Assembly: GCF_019168305.1 (NCBI RefSeq)
Contig: NZ_JAHTBI010000008.1
Span: 1 to 64,000, forward strand
DNA: 64,000 nt
DNA from: Pseudomonas aegrilactucae
GTDB taxonomy: Bacteria > Pseudomonadota > Gammaproteobacteria > Pseudomonadales > Pseudomonadaceae
Direction: 5' to 3'
Shown: one piece after another, positions 55,654 to 64,000 of the stretch
Layout: the number at the start of each line of letters is the position of its first letter
Numbering within the stretch: the stretch's first letter is position 1
The notes under the pieces: model-generated
What the model saw: the letters and a program-made list of their open reading frames with translations, nothing else
What the model was told of the DNA's origin: nothing
Database searches by the model: none
Position numbers and translations under genes: made by a program

Positions 55654-56787
55654 TCATAGCGAATTTCGACAAAACTGTACCAGCGCCGTGGCAAGGTCCG
55701 GCTGAGCGGCCTGCGCGGCGCACCAGCGCTCGGCGTGAATGCTCAGTTCCGACCAGTGCACCAGCAGTTGTTGCCACGCCTGCCCCATGTCGCGGTCCAT
55801 GTTCCAGGCGCGCCACAGATCAACCAGCGCGGCGGCGGCAGGTGACGACAGGCCCCGGGTGTAGTGATCGAGAAAGGCTTCGAGCTTTTCCCAGTGGGCG
55901 TACTCTTCCTGCACGTAGATGTGCCATAGCAGCGGGCGCCCGGCCCACTGTGCACGCACGAACGAGTCCTCACCGCGTACTGCATTGAACGCACAGCACC
56001 ACAGCAGGCGGTCGTAGTCATCCTGGCTGACGAAGGGCAGGATCTGCACCGTCAACGCACCGCGCTGCGTCACACTGCCCACGGCCAGTTGCGGCGTACC
56101 CAGCCAGGCCTGCACATCCCCCAGGATACGGCCCTCGGGTACCAGCAGATGGCTGGGCTGCGTGTCGCTCGCCAGGGCGTCGAGCCAACTGCCCAGCCCG
56201 GGGTTTTCGTAGGCAAACAACGACATCAGCCGTGCCTGCCCCTGCACCACGACCCCCAGGCCTTGCAGGAACGCCTGGCGTGCCTGCGGATCGCGCTCGA
56301 AGGCCTGGCGTCGCGCCAGCAGGCTCGACTCACGCAGCAGCCCGCCGGTTCGCGGGGTAAAGCCTGGAAAGAAAAACACCTTGCGCAGGCCATTGGCTTG
56401 CGGCGACGGCAAGCCGTGGCAGCCTTCCACCCAGCCTTCGGCGCTGAGGTACTCAAGATTCAGCCACTGCGCGGGCACGCTGCGCGCCTGCATGGCCTGG
56501 ACATAAGCGGCCGGCAACTGGCAGCCAAACGCGCCGATCACCACATCCGCCACAGCGGTGGGTTGCCAGTCGGCGGGCCACTGGCACACCTGCACGCCCT
56601 GCTGCCATTGCGCGGCCAGGTGCGGGTCGGCGGTCGGGCACAACCGTGCGAACGCGGCCAACTCATCCACCCACAGGCGCACGGCCAGCGAGTGCTCCGC
56701 CGCCAGCTGCCGAGCCAGGCGCCAGGTGACGCCGATGTCACCGTAGTTGTCGACGACGCAGCAGAAGATATCCCAAGTCTGTTTCAT
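55654..56787 (-). CDS. earP: EF-P arginine rhamnosyltransferase EarP
   Basis: The 377-residue GT-B enzyme begins MKQTWDIFCCVVDNYGDIG. By count from this start, Asp13, Asp17 and Glu273 (in RGEDSFVRAQWAG) fall at the positions reported as essential in P. putida EarP. It uses dTDP-L-rhamnose to glycosylate Arg32 of EF-P. An in-frame extension upstream does not look coding. It is transcribed with or just before efp. Confidence 0.95.
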   Translation of the reverse strand: MKQTWDIFCCVVDNYGDIGVTWRLARQLAAEHSLAVRLWVDELAAFARLCPTADPHLAAQWQQGVQVCQWPADWQPTAVADVVIGAFGCQLPAAYVQAMQARSVPAQWLNLEYLSAEGWVEGCHGLPSPQANGLRKVFFFPGFTPRTGGLLRESSLLARRQAFERDPQARQAFLQGLGVVVQGQARLMSLFAYENPGLGSWLDALASDTQPSHLLVPEGRILGDVQAWLGTPQLAVGSVTQRGALTVQILPFVSQDDYDRLLWCCAFNAVRGEDSFVRAQWAGRPLLWHIYVQEEYAHWEKLEAFLDHYTRGLSSPAAAALVDLWRAWNMDRDMGQAWQQLLVHWSELSIHAERWCAAQAAQPDLATALVQFCRNSL

Positions 56788-56921
56788 CGCGGGCACCTCT
56801 TGAGCCAGGCGTAAAAAGCGTCGATTGTCCGGTTTAATCCGTACAGACAACAAGTGCGAGGCTGAATAAAACCGCCAGCGCATGCGACAATCACCGCCAT
56901 TGTCCTGGCCAGGAGGCTGCC

Positions 56922-57314
56922 ATGTCGTACCGTGCGCGTCGCCGCGAACTGAAGATTGCCCACAAACCGCTGCAATTGATCCTGTGCGTGGCCCTGGGCC
57001 TGTGGCTGGGGTTCCTGGCGATTGCCCTGACCGTATGGCTGGGCTGGCAGTACCTGCCAGACACCCATGAGCCGCTGCGCGAAGCGATTGCTCCGCCTGC
57101 ACCGGCCGTGGCGCCGCAGCAATCGCCAGAACAGAACCAGATGTTCGAGCAGTACAAAGAGATCCTGCGCAGCCAGGCCATCCAGCAGGCCGAGGCGCAT
57201 GCACAGGGCGAGGTACGCAACCTGTCCAACCCGCGGTGCCAGTTCTGGTTGCAGCAGAACCGCACCGCACCGACCGAGAAGAGCCGGGCCAATGTCCTTG
57301 AGTTCTGCCGCTGA
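56922..57314 (+). CDS. small membrane protein of unknown function
   Basis: The 130-residue protein begins MSYRARRRELKIAHKPLQ, with one membrane helix (about residues 19-42), a Pro/Ala linker and a helical domain ending ANVLEFCR. Two cysteines in the C-terminal part (NPRCQFW and FCR) would lie in the periplasm if the basic N-terminus stays inside. It is followed after 1 bp by a Gre-family gene, implying translational coupling. I do not recognise the family. Confidence 0.78.
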   Translation: MSYRARRRELKIAHKPLQLILCVALGLWLGFLAIALTVWLGWQYLPDTHEPLREAIAPPAPAVAPQQSPEQNQMFEQYKEILRSQAIQQAEAHAQGEVRNLSNPRCQFWLQQNRTAPTEKSRANVLEFCR

Positions 57315-57315
57315 G

Positions 57316-57798
57316 ATGAACAAGACCGAACTGCTGGCACGCATCGTCGAGCGCCTGTGCATTGACCTGGACGTGGCCCAGCGCGCGGCGCAGACCGCGT
57401 ATGAAGCTGCGACCGCCGAAGAGAACATTGCCGAGAACAAGTACGACACCTTGGGCCTGGAAGCCTCGTACCTGGCCACCGGGCAGGCACGGCGCATGGA
57501 AGAGATTCGCCAGGCGCGGGTGGCGTACCAGCAGTTGCAGGTGCGCGACTATGACCCCGAGGCCGGGATTCAACTGAGCAACCTGGTGCTGCTGGCCGAC
57601 CAGCACGACCGCCAGCAGCGGTTGTTTCTGGGGCCGGAGGCGGCGGGCCTGAAGATGGGCGAAGGCGATGCACTGGTGACCGTGATCACCCCGCGCTCAC
57701 CGCTGGGGCAGCGCCTGATGGGCAAGTTCGAGGGGGATGAGGTGGTGCTGGTGCTGGGCAACAGTCGCCAGGTGTACGAGATCATCGAGGTGTGCTGA
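57316..57798 (+). CDS. GreA/GreB-family transcript-cleavage-factor-like protein
   Basis: The 160-residue protein has an N-terminal helical region (about 1-75, with AEENIAENKYDTLGLEASYL) and a C-terminal GreA/GreB-like domain ending TVITPRSPLGQRLMGKFEGDEVVLV. Canonical Gre factors carry an acidic pair at the coiled-coil tip; here EE at 34-35 could be in a similar place, but this should be checked by modelling. It may bind the RNA polymerase secondary channel, as Rnk and GreA do. The start ATG is 1 bp after the small membrane protein. The 3' end overlaps a convergent LysR gene by 102 bp. Confidence 0.8.
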   Translation: MNKTELLARIVERLCIDLDVAQRAAQTAYEAATAEENIAENKYDTLGLEASYLATGQARRMEEIRQARVAYQQLQVRDYDPEAGIQLSNLVLLADQHDRQQRLFLGPEAAGLKMGEGDALVTVITPRSPLGQRLMGKFEGDEVVLVLGNSRQVYEIIEVC

Positions 57799-58731
57799 AA
57801 AGCTACGCCGATGCGCCAGGCTATATTTTTGTACCGCCCTCGGCACCTGGCGCGCCCGCGCCGCCAGGCTGCGCTCCAGCAACTGGATGAACGCCCTGGC
57901 CGCAGGCGTCGGGTTGGTCGACCAGATTGCATACAAATGGCGCACCGGCGCATCATGCACCGGCACCGCGACCACACCACTGAAGCCCGCCGCGATCCTG
58001 GCCGGCACCAACCCCAAAGCCAGGCCACGCTGCACGAATTTTTCGATCAGACCGATGCTGCCCACCTCGAACTGCACCCGATGGCGTACGCCGGCGGCAT
58101 CAAACGCCTCATCGGTTTGCCGACGCGCCCCACTGCCCGCCTGAAAGTCCACCAGCGGCTGGTCCTCCAACTGCTCCAGTGCCAGGCGCCCTACCCCAAC
58201 CAGTGGGTGATGCGGCGGCAGTACGGCCACCAGCTCTTCGACCGCCAACAGGCGCAATGCCACGCCATTCAACGGCTCGCCCGGCCACACACCAATAAAC
58301 GCAACGTCCAGGCGACGCTCACGCACATCAGCGATCAGCACCTCGCTCTTGCCGATCAACCACCGTATGTCCACTTGCGGATACTGCCCATGAAACCCCG
58401 CGAGCAGGTCAACCAGGTCCAGTTCAGTCAGCGAGCTGATCTCGCCGATGGACAACCGGCCACGCACCTCGCCGCAGGCCGCAGCCACGTCCTCGCCAAT
58501 GCGCCGCGCGGCCTCCAGGGCCGTGCGCGCGCTGAGCACGAACGCTTCGCCAGCGGATGTCAGGCGCACCCGTCGCGAGCTGCGCTCAAACAGCATCGCA
58601 CCCAAATGCGTCTCAAGCCGTGCCACCTGATGACTCAAGGCCGACTGCACCACATGACAACGTTCGGCCGCACGGGTGAAACTGCCCGTCTCGGCGACCG
58701 CCAACGCATACTCGATCTGCTTGAGGTTCAT
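57697..58731 (-). CDS. LysR-family transcriptional regulator with C-terminal extension
   Basis: The 344-residue protein has an N-terminal winged helix (EYALAVAETGSFTRAAERCHVVQSALSHQVARLE, residues 7-41) and an effector-binding domain ending near residue 300. The last 40 or so residues (AVQKYSLAHRRSFSAH onward) are unlike LysR proteins, and the final 34 are read opposite the Gre-like gene. A lost stop or small indel near 57800-57850 may have extended it. It is divergent from an MFS exporter that it probably controls. Confidence 0.87.
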   Translation of the reverse strand: MNLKQIEYALAVAETGSFTRAAERCHVVQSALSHQVARLETHLGAMLFERSSRRVRLTSAGEAFVLSARTALEAARRIGEDVAAACGEVRGRLSIGEISSLTELDLVDLLAGFHGQYPQVDIRWLIGKSEVLIADVRERRLDVAFIGVWPGEPLNGVALRLLAVEELVAVLPPHHPLVGVGRLALEQLEDQPLVDFQAGSGARRQTDEAFDAAGVRHRVQFEVGSIGLIEKFVQRGLALGLVPARIAAGFSGVVAVPVHDAPVRHLYAIWSTNPTPAARAFIQLLERSLAARARQVPRAVQKYSLAHRRSFSAHLDDLVHLATVAQHQHHLIPLELAHQALPQR

Positions 58732-58773
58732 TTATCCATCTGTTTTGGAGATTGATACGATGAAAACGATACA

Positions 58774-58803
58774 TTGGCGTCATGCTAGCGCATTTTCGAT
58801 AAT
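58774..58803 (+). promoter_or_regulatory. predicted promoter of the MFS gene
   Basis: TTGGCG (58774-58779) and GATAAT (58798-58803) are 18 bp apart, 33 bp before the MFS start codon. It lies in the divergent gap next to the LysR gene. Confidence 0.45.
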
Positions 58804-58836
58804 GAGCGCCCCCACCCACTGACAACGAGACGGTCC

Positions 58837-60027
58837 ATGGCACCCGCCACCCCCCACCTGAGCCGCGCCCTGATCCTGCTGATGGCCACCGCCACCGGCC
58901 TGGCCGTAGCCAGCAACTACTATGCGCAACCCTTGCTGCACAGTATCGCCGAGCACCTGGGCCTGACCACCGCCACCGCGGGCAGCATCGTGATTGCCGC
59001 GCAGTTGAGCTACGGCGCCGGCCTGTTGCTGCTGGCGCCACTGGGCGACCTGTTCGAACAGCGCCGCCTGATCGTCAGCATGATCGCCATCAGCACGGTG
59101 GGCCTGCTGATCAGCGCATTTGCCCCCAGCCTGCTGTGGCTGCTGATCGGCACCACGCTCACCGGCCTGTTCTCGGTGGTGGCGCAGGTGCTGGTGCCGA
59201 TGGCGGCCGGCCTGAGTGACCCGGCCGAACGCGGGCGGGTGGTGGGTACGCTGATGACTGGCCTGCTGCTGGGGATTCTGCTGGCACGCACGGCGGCCGG
59301 CTTCATGGCCACACTGGGCGACTGGCGCAGTATCTACCTGCTGGCGGCTGCGCTCATGGCCCTGAGCGCGATCGCCCTGGCACGAGCGCTGCCCGAGCGC
59401 CATCAGCATGCCGGGCTCAAGTACCCGGCGCTGATCGGCTCGGTATTTCGCCTGTTCGTCGACGAGCCGGTGCTGCGGTTGCGTTCGCTGCTGGGGCTGC
59501 TGTCGTTCTGCCTGTTCGCGCTGTTCTGGACCCCCTTGGCGTTTCTGCTGGCGGCCGAGCCGTACCAGTATTCGGATGCGGTGATCGGCCTGTTCGGCCT
59601 GGCCGGTGCGGCGGGTGCGCTGGCGGCCAACTGGGCCGGGCGCCTGGCCGACCGTGGCAAGGGTTCGCTGGGCACCACCGTGGGGCTGCTCGCACTGGTG
59701 CTGTCGTGGGTGCCGTTGGCGTTCGCACAGTCCTCGCTCGCCGCGCTGCTGGTGGGCGTGCTGGTGCTTGACCTGGCGGTGCAGCTGGTACACGTGAGCA
59801 ATCAGAATGCGGTGATTGCCCTGCGGCCCGAGGCGCGCAACCGGCTCAATGCCGGGTACATCACCTGTTATTTCATTGGCGGCGCACTGGGTTCGCTGCT
59901 GGGCACGCAGCTGTTCCAGGCCCATGGCTGGAACGGCATCGTGGTGGCAGGGCTGGTGATCGGTGCGATAGCACTGGCGGTGTGGCTATGGGTGGAGCGC
60001 CGTACGGTACAGGTGAAGCCCGCGTAG
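58837..60027 (+). CDS. MFS transporter (drug/metabolite exporter type)
   Basis: The 396-residue protein has 12 predicted helices. The loop 2-3 signature is APLGDLFEQRRL near 67, and a second half begins near 210. It resembles the YnfM/AraJ-type proton-coupled efflux branch. The substrate is unknown. It is divergent from the LysR gene, a typical regulator-exporter pair. Confidence 0.9.
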   Translation: MAPATPHLSRALILLMATATGLAVASNYYAQPLLHSIAEHLGLTTATAGSIVIAAQLSYGAGLLLLAPLGDLFEQRRLIVSMIAISTVGLLISAFAPSLLWLLIGTTLTGLFSVVAQVLVPMAAGLSDPAERGRVVGTLMTGLLLGILLARTAAGFMATLGDWRSIYLLAAALMALSAIALARALPERHQHAGLKYPALIGSVFRLFVDEPVLRLRSLLGLLSFCLFALFWTPLAFLLAAEPYQYSDAVIGLFGLAGAAGALAANWAGRLADRGKGSLGTTVGLLALVLSWVPLAFAQSSLAALLVGVLVLDLAVQLVHVSNQNAVIALRPEARNRLNAGYITCYFIGGALGSLLGTQLFQAHGWNGIVVAGLVIGAIALAVWLWVERRTVQVKPA

Positions 60028-60028
60028 A

Positions 60029-60060
60029 CGCCTTCGCCAGCAAGGCTGGCGCCTACAGGC
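60029..60060. repeat. REP-like palindrome
   Basis: CGCCAGC-AAG-GCTGGCG (60035-60051) followed by CCTACAGG resembles the Pseudomonas putida REP elements (TTCGCxGGC...GCxGGCTCCTACAGG). It lies between convergent genes. Only one copy was noticed in the window. Confidence 0.55.
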
Positions 60061-60066
60061 GGCGGG

Positions 60067-61410
60067 TCAGTCGCCCCGCACGAAGGCCTCGTCGACCCGC
60101 GACAGGTGCTCCTCACGCAACGTTCCAGCGGCGTAGTGCAGCTTGACCCACGCCAGCAGGTAATCGTAGCGCGCCTGCGCCAGGTCGCGCCGGGTGGTGG
60201 CCAGTTGCTGCTCGGCATTGAGCACATCCAGGTTGACCCGCTCGCCCCCCAGCACACTCTGGCGGGTCGACTGCACCAGCGCCTGCGCCGAACTCAAGGC
60301 GCGACCGTAGGCCCGCAGGCGCGCAGCACCCGAGACGCATGCATTGTACTGGCGACGCAGCTCGATCAGGGTCGTGCGCGTCTGCCCCTCAAGCTCGTAT
60401 TCGGCCTGCTCAAGGGTACGGCTGGCCTGCCGGGTGGACGCCGACACGGCGCCACCGGCGAACAACGGCATACTCACCTCCACCCCGATGGTGTTGGTGT
60501 CGTAGCGCTGGTCATAGGTGTTGCTGTTGTCCGACTGCGTGCGCCGCGAGGTGGCATACGCAGTGACCCGCGGCAGGTGGCCGGCGCGGTTGCGCTGTAC
60601 CTCGAAGCGCGCCACCTCCAGCGCCTGACGCCCGGATGCCAGCTGCGGGTTGTTGGCCAGCGCCAGCTCATGCCAGGCCTGATAAGCGGCAGGTTGAAGG
60701 GCAAATTGCGCAAAGCTTGCCTGCAACGGCGCAAGGTCTTCGATACGCAGTGCAGGTTCGGCGATCAACGCCCCCAGCTCGCGCAGCGCGGCATCCAGGT
60801 CATCGCGGGCCTGGATGTGCTCGGCATCCGCCAGCTCATAGCGGGCCTGGGCCTCGAGGATATCGGTGCGGGTGCCCTCGCCCTGGCGAAACAGCTCGCG
60901 GTTCTGGCGAAACTGCTGCTCGTACGCCTGCTTGCTGGCCACACTGATCGCAATCTGGTCCTGGGCGAACAGCGCCTGGGTGTAATGGCTCAGTACCCGC
61001 ACCAGCAGCGCCTGGCGCTTGTCCCTCAGGGTTTCGTCGGCATACAACGCCTGCGCCACGCCCTTGCGGTAGCTGGCGTAGGCGGCGTAGTCGAACAACG
61101 GCTGCTGCAGGCTGAAGGTCGAACCGTAGCTGTCGTAACGCCGGTCTTCGCTACTGCGCACGTTGTCGCCCAGGTAGGTCGCGGTAGAGTCGTTACGGCC
61201 CTTGTTGTAGTTGTAGGTCAGGTTGGGCAGCAGCCCGGCCCGCCCTATCGTGCGGTACTCCTGGCCAGCTTCGCGCGCCTTGAGTGCGCCCAGCAGCACG
61301 GGGTCCTTGTACAAGGCCTGCTCATAGACCTGAAACGGTCCCATCGCCTGTACGCTGCCAGCCACGCCCATCGCGCACGCCACCAGCAGCCCGCTCATCA
61401 TGCTTTTCAT
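60067..61410 (-). CDS. TolC-family outer-membrane channel of type I secretion (AprF-like)
   Basis: The 447-residue protein begins with a signal peptide (MKSMMSGLLVACAMGVAGSVQA) and has the two TolC repeats, with FQVYEQALYKDPVLLGALKA at the start of the mature protein and long helical stretches. It would form the outer-membrane exit duct. It lies 11 bp downstream of the membrane-fusion gene and ends the minus-strand operon. AprF of P. aeruginosa alkaline-protease secretion is the likely functional type. Confidence 0.92.
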   Translation of the reverse strand: MKSMMSGLLVACAMGVAGSVQAMGPFQVYEQALYKDPVLLGALKAREAGQEYRTIGRAGLLPNLTYNYNKGRNDSTATYLGDNVRSSEDRRYDSYGSTFSLQQPLFDYAAYASYRKGVAQALYADETLRDKRQALLVRVLSHYTQALFAQDQIAISVASKQAYEQQFRQNRELFRQGEGTRTDILEAQARYELADAEHIQARDDLDAALRELGALIAEPALRIEDLAPLQASFAQFALQPAAYQAWHELALANNPQLASGRQALEVARFEVQRNRAGHLPRVTAYATSRRTQSDNSNTYDQRYDTNTIGVEVSMPLFAGGAVSASTRQASRTLEQAEYELEGQTRTTLIELRRQYNACVSGAARLRAYGRALSSAQALVQSTRQSVLGGERVNLDVLNAEQQLATTRRDLAQARYDYLLAWVKLHYAAGTLREEHLSRVDEAFVRGD

Positions 61411-61421
61411 GGGTAGGCGTC

Positions 61422-62741
61422 CTATCGTTCGGTCAGGGCCGTGCCGGCCCGGTCGAGCAACGGCTTGAACAGGTAGTTGAGCAACGAGCGCTCACCACTG
61501 CGCACGAACAGCTCGGCCGGCATGCCAGGCTTGATCACCAGCCCGTCAAGGCGCGCCAGGGCGCTGTCGCTGACACTGCTGCGCAGCACGTAATACGGCT
61601 GACCGGTGTGTTCATCGAGCAACTGGTCGGCGGAAATCAACGTCACCTCGCCGCTGACCCGCGGCGTGCTGCTCTGGTTGAAAGCGGTGAACAGGATATC
61701 CACCGGCAGTTGCAGCGCCACCTTGTCCACCAGGCTGACCGGCAAGCGGCCTTCCACCTGCAATGCCGCATCCTGCGGCACGATCTCCACCAGCGCTGCG
61801 CCGGGGTGCACTACCGCGCCCACGGTGTGCACCGCCAGATTGACCGCGATGCCCTGGGCCGGGGCCAGAATTTCGCTGTGCTGCAGGGCGAAGCGCGCCG
61901 AGGTCAGCTGCTGTTCAAGGGTGACGGTATCGAGCTGGGCCTGGGCCAACTGGCTGCGCACCTCTTTCTGGTACTCCTGCTGGCGCTGCTGCAGGTTCAG
62001 GCGTGCTTCGACGATGCCCTGCTCGAGCCGCGCGCTGTCACCGGTGTTCTGCGCAAGGTCGCGCTGCACCTGGGACAGCTGACGCTGGTAGTCGAGCAGG
62101 CGGTTGCGCGGGATATAGCCGTCACTGGCCAAGGGCTGCAGGTTGCTCAGTTGCTCGCGCAACGAATCGGCCTGGGCCTGCAGGTCGCCATGGGCACGGC
62201 GCATGCTCGCCAGTTGCGCCACCGAACCGTCGATGTTGGCCTTGAGCCCGGCCTGCTCGCGGGCCAACGCATCGCGACGGCTGCGGAACAGCTGGCGCTG
62301 GTTCTCCAGCGTCAGGCTCAGTTGCGGGTCCGGGTCGCTGCCCGGCTCGCTGCCAAAGGCGATGGCCGGCAAGTTGTCACGCTCGCTCTGCCAGCGTGCC
62401 AGGCTGGCCCAGGCCATGCGGTACTGGGCCTGCAGCGCCTGCACGTCGGCCTGGGCCTGGGTCGGGTCGAGCCGGAACAGCGGCTGCCCCTGCTCGACCA
62501 CCTGCCCCTCGCGCACCAGGATCTGGCTGACGACTCCTGCGGCCATCGATTGCACCGCCTTGCGCTTGCCCGACACCACCACGGTGCCTTGCACGCTGAT
62601 GCCCTCATCCAGCGGTGCCAGGGTCGCCCAGCCGAGAAAGCCGCCAAACCCCAGCAGTGTCAGCCACCAGCCGAGGCGAACGAAATACTGCGCATCGCGC
62701 CCCGTGGCCACCATCGTCATGCCGTGCTCGTCCTTGTTCAT
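61422..62741 (-). CDS. HlyD-family periplasmic adaptor (AprE-like)
   Basis: The 439-residue type I secretion adaptor has one N-terminal membrane helix (about residues 22-45), two lipoyl/beta-barrel halves (starting [17 protein letters not shown] near 50) joined by long coiled coils (about 130-265), and the C-terminal HlyD signature [24 protein letters not shown]. It links the ABC ATPase to the TolC-like channel. Its start overlaps the ATPase gene by 4 bp. Confidence 0.94.
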   Translation of the reverse strand: MNKDEHGMTMVATGRDAQYFVRLGWWLTLLGFGGFLGWATLAPLDEGISVQGTVVVSGKRKAVQSMAAGVVSQILVREGQVVEQGQPLFRLDPTQAQADVQALQAQYRMAWASLARWQSERDNLPAIAFGSEPGSDPDPQLSLTLENQRQLFRSRRDALAREQAGLKANIDGSVAQLASMRRAHGDLQAQADSLREQLSNLQPLASDGYIPRNRLLDYQRQLSQVQRDLAQNTGDSARLEQGIVEARLNLQQRQQEYQKEVRSQLAQAQLDTVTLEQQLTSARFALQHSEILAPAQGIAVNLAVHTVGAVVHPGAALVEIVPQDAALQVEGRLPVSLVDKVALQLPVDILFTAFNQSSTPRVSGEVTLISADQLLDEHTGQPYYVLRSSVSDSALARLDGLVIKPGMPAELFVRSGERSLLNYLFKPLLDRAGTALTER

Positions 62742-64000
62742 ACGCCATTGCTCGCGTGCGCCGCTGCCGGGCGCGGGGCCTGATTCAACGCCTGCATCAC
62801 CTGCACCGCCGGGCCGAAGGCCTGCACCCGCCCTTCGCCCAGCACCAGCAGCTTGTCGGCCTGGGCCAGTGCCGCACTGCGGTGGGTCACCAGCACCACG
62901 GTGCGCCCCAGCGCCTTCATCTGGGTGATGGCGCTGGCCAGCGCCGCTTCACCGCTGGCATCCAGATTGGAATTGGGCTCGTCCAGCACGATCAGGCTCG
63001 GCCCGCCGTACAGGGCGCGGGCCAGGGCAATGCGCTGCTTCTGCCCTCCCGACAGGTCGGCCCCCTCCTCGCCCAGCCGCGTGTCATAGCCTTGGGGCAG
63101 GCGCAGGATCAGTTCATGCACACCGGCCTGGCGCGCCGCTTCCACCACCTTGTGACCGTCGAGCGGGGCAAACCGGGCGATGTTCTCGGCAATACTGCCG
63201 CGCAGCAGCTCGATGTTCTGGGGCAGGTAGCCGATATGCGGGCCCAGCGCCTCGCGCTCCCAGCGGTGCAGCTCGGCACCGTCCAGGCGCACCGCGCCAG
63301 CCAGCGGCGGCCAGACCCCCACCAGGACCCTGGCCAGGGTCGACTTGCCGGAGCCAGAGTTGCCCAGCACCCCCAGTACCTCGCCGGCCGCCAGGCTGAA
63401 ACTGACCTGCTGCACCGTGGCGATACGCTTGCCGGGTGGCCCGGCACTGAGCTGCTCGACGTCGAGACGACCGCTGGGGGTGGGCAACGCCATGCACGGT
63501 GCCGACTCGGGGCACTCGCGCAACAGGCTGTCGAGCCGCGTGTAGGCCAGCTGTGCGCCACTCCATTGCTTCCACACGGCAATCAACTGGTCGATGGGGC
63601 TGAGCACCCGCCCCATGAGGATGGAACCGGCGATCATCATGCCCGGGGTCATCTGGCCCTCGATCACCAGCAAGGCGCCCAGGCCCAGTACCAGTGACTG
63701 CAAGCACAGGCGCAGGGCCTTGCTGGTGGCGCTGATCAGCGCCGAAGTGTCGCTGGCGCGGTTCTGCAGCGCCAGAAACCGTGCATGCAGGCTGAACCAG
63801 CGCTCGCGCAGGGCACCGAGCATGCCCATGGCCTGGATACTCTCGGCATTGTGCAGGTGGCTGCTGGCCAACTGCGCCGATTGCTGCTGATAACCGGCGG
63901 CCTGCACCAGCGGCGCATGGGTCAGACGCTCGTTGAGGATGGCCAGCAGCACCAATACCAGCGCACCCGCGCAGGCCAGTACACCCAGCCATACATTGAA
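62738..64000 (-). CDS. type I secretion ABC transporter/ATPase (AprD-like), 5' end beyond window
   Basis: The visible 420 residues are the C-terminal part of a type I secretion permease-ATPase. The end of the membrane domain (continuing to the window edge with [15 protein letters not shown]) is followed by a nucleotide-binding domain with [14 protein letters not shown] (Walker A), [15 protein letters not shown] (signature) and [12 protein letters not shown] (Walker B). No start codon is seen. With the adaptor and channel genes it forms a complete export machine for RTX-type proteins such as proteases or adhesins. Confidence 0.93.
   Translation of the reverse strand, partial: FNVWLGVLACAGALVLVLLAILNERLTHAPLVQAAGYQQQSAQLASSHLHNAESIQAMGMLGALRERWFSLHARFLALQNRASDTSALISATSKALRLCLQSLVLGLGALLVIEGQMTPGMMIAGSILMGRVLSPIDQLIAVWKQWSGAQLAYTRLDSLLRECPESAPCMALPTPSGRLDVEQLSAGPPGKRIATVQQVSFSLAAGEVLGVLGNSGSGKSTLARVLVGVWPPLAGAVRLDGAELHRWEREALGPHIGYLPQNIELLRGSIAENIARFAPLDGHKVVEAARQAGVHELILRLPQGYDTRLGEEGADLSGGQKQRIALARALYGGPSLIVLDEPNSNLDASGEAALASAITQMKALGRTVVLVTHRSAALAQADKLLVLGEGRVQAFGPAVQVMQALNQAPRPAAAHASNGV

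Overview
The window is a contiguous piece of a Pseudomonas chromosome, most likely from the P. putida group. The evidence is the GC-rich, densely packed coding, the P. aeruginosa/P. putida gene order (holB-tmk-mltG-pabC-fabF-acpP-fabG-fabD-plsX-rpmF-yceD, then maf, sppA, rluC/rne, murB-kdsB-lpxK-exbDB-comEC), and typical pseudomonad genes such as earP/efp, a SagS-type hybrid kinase, ohrR/ohr and a class II DAHP synthase. Nearly all of it is vertically inherited core genome. I saw no transposase, integrase, CRISPR array or phage gene.

Layout. 1-10 kb: the fatty-acid and phospholipid precursor operon on the minus strand (yceD, rpmF, plsX, fabD, fabG, acpP, fabF), running on into pabC, mltG, tmk, holB and tatD. 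10-14 kb: maf on plus; sppA, a HAD phosphatase and rluC on minus. 14-17 kb: rne (RNase E) on plus with a leader of about 680 nt, ending at a strong bidirectional terminator. 17-24 kb: a tightly overlapping minus-strand envelope operon (exbB, exbD, lpxK, Trm112-like gene, kdsB, LMW tyrosine phosphatase, murB) next to comEC. 24-30 kb: a DUF2062 protein, an ABC-2 exporter pair, a glutathione transferase, a FadE-type acyl-CoA dehydrogenase and a small conserved protein.

30.4-37.3 kb is the accessory-looking part. Five minus-strand genes encode a HpcH/HpaI-type aldolase, a divergent MurJ-family flippase, a small phosphoglycosyl transferase, an AsnB-type amidotransferase and a GT-B-like glycosyltransferase. 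The first four are separated by only 0-1 bp. They lie between a core gene and a duplicated tRNA-Gly/tRNA-Glu array. No polymerase, ligase or nucleotide-sugar synthesis gene accompanies them. I infer a compact pathway that builds and flips a lipid-linked, amidated short glycan or glycoconjugate, and I do not recognise it as a described system. The flippase carries an uninterrupted ten-base G tract (a candidate contingency locus) and lacks a MurJ arginine known to be needed for lipid II transport.

37.5-50 kb: a membrane-anchored protein, free-Met-R-SO reductase, a DUF815 ATPase, a sagS-type hybrid sensor kinase broken by one extra C in a C8 run, glutathione peroxidase, msrB, alaA, htpX, tpm, a DODA-type dioxygenase, deaD and a spermidine-synthase-fold protein. 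This is rich in oxidative-damage repair. 50-64 kb: class II DAHP synthase, a cupin, a TauE/SafE permease with a divergent LysR regulator, ohrR/ohr, efp/earP, a small membrane protein with a Gre-family factor, a LysR regulator with a divergent MFS exporter, and a type I secretion operon (AprD/E/F-like) whose ATPase gene runs off the right edge.

Coordinates are my own choices of start codon. Functions rest on motifs, lengths and gene order read by eye; no database search was run.
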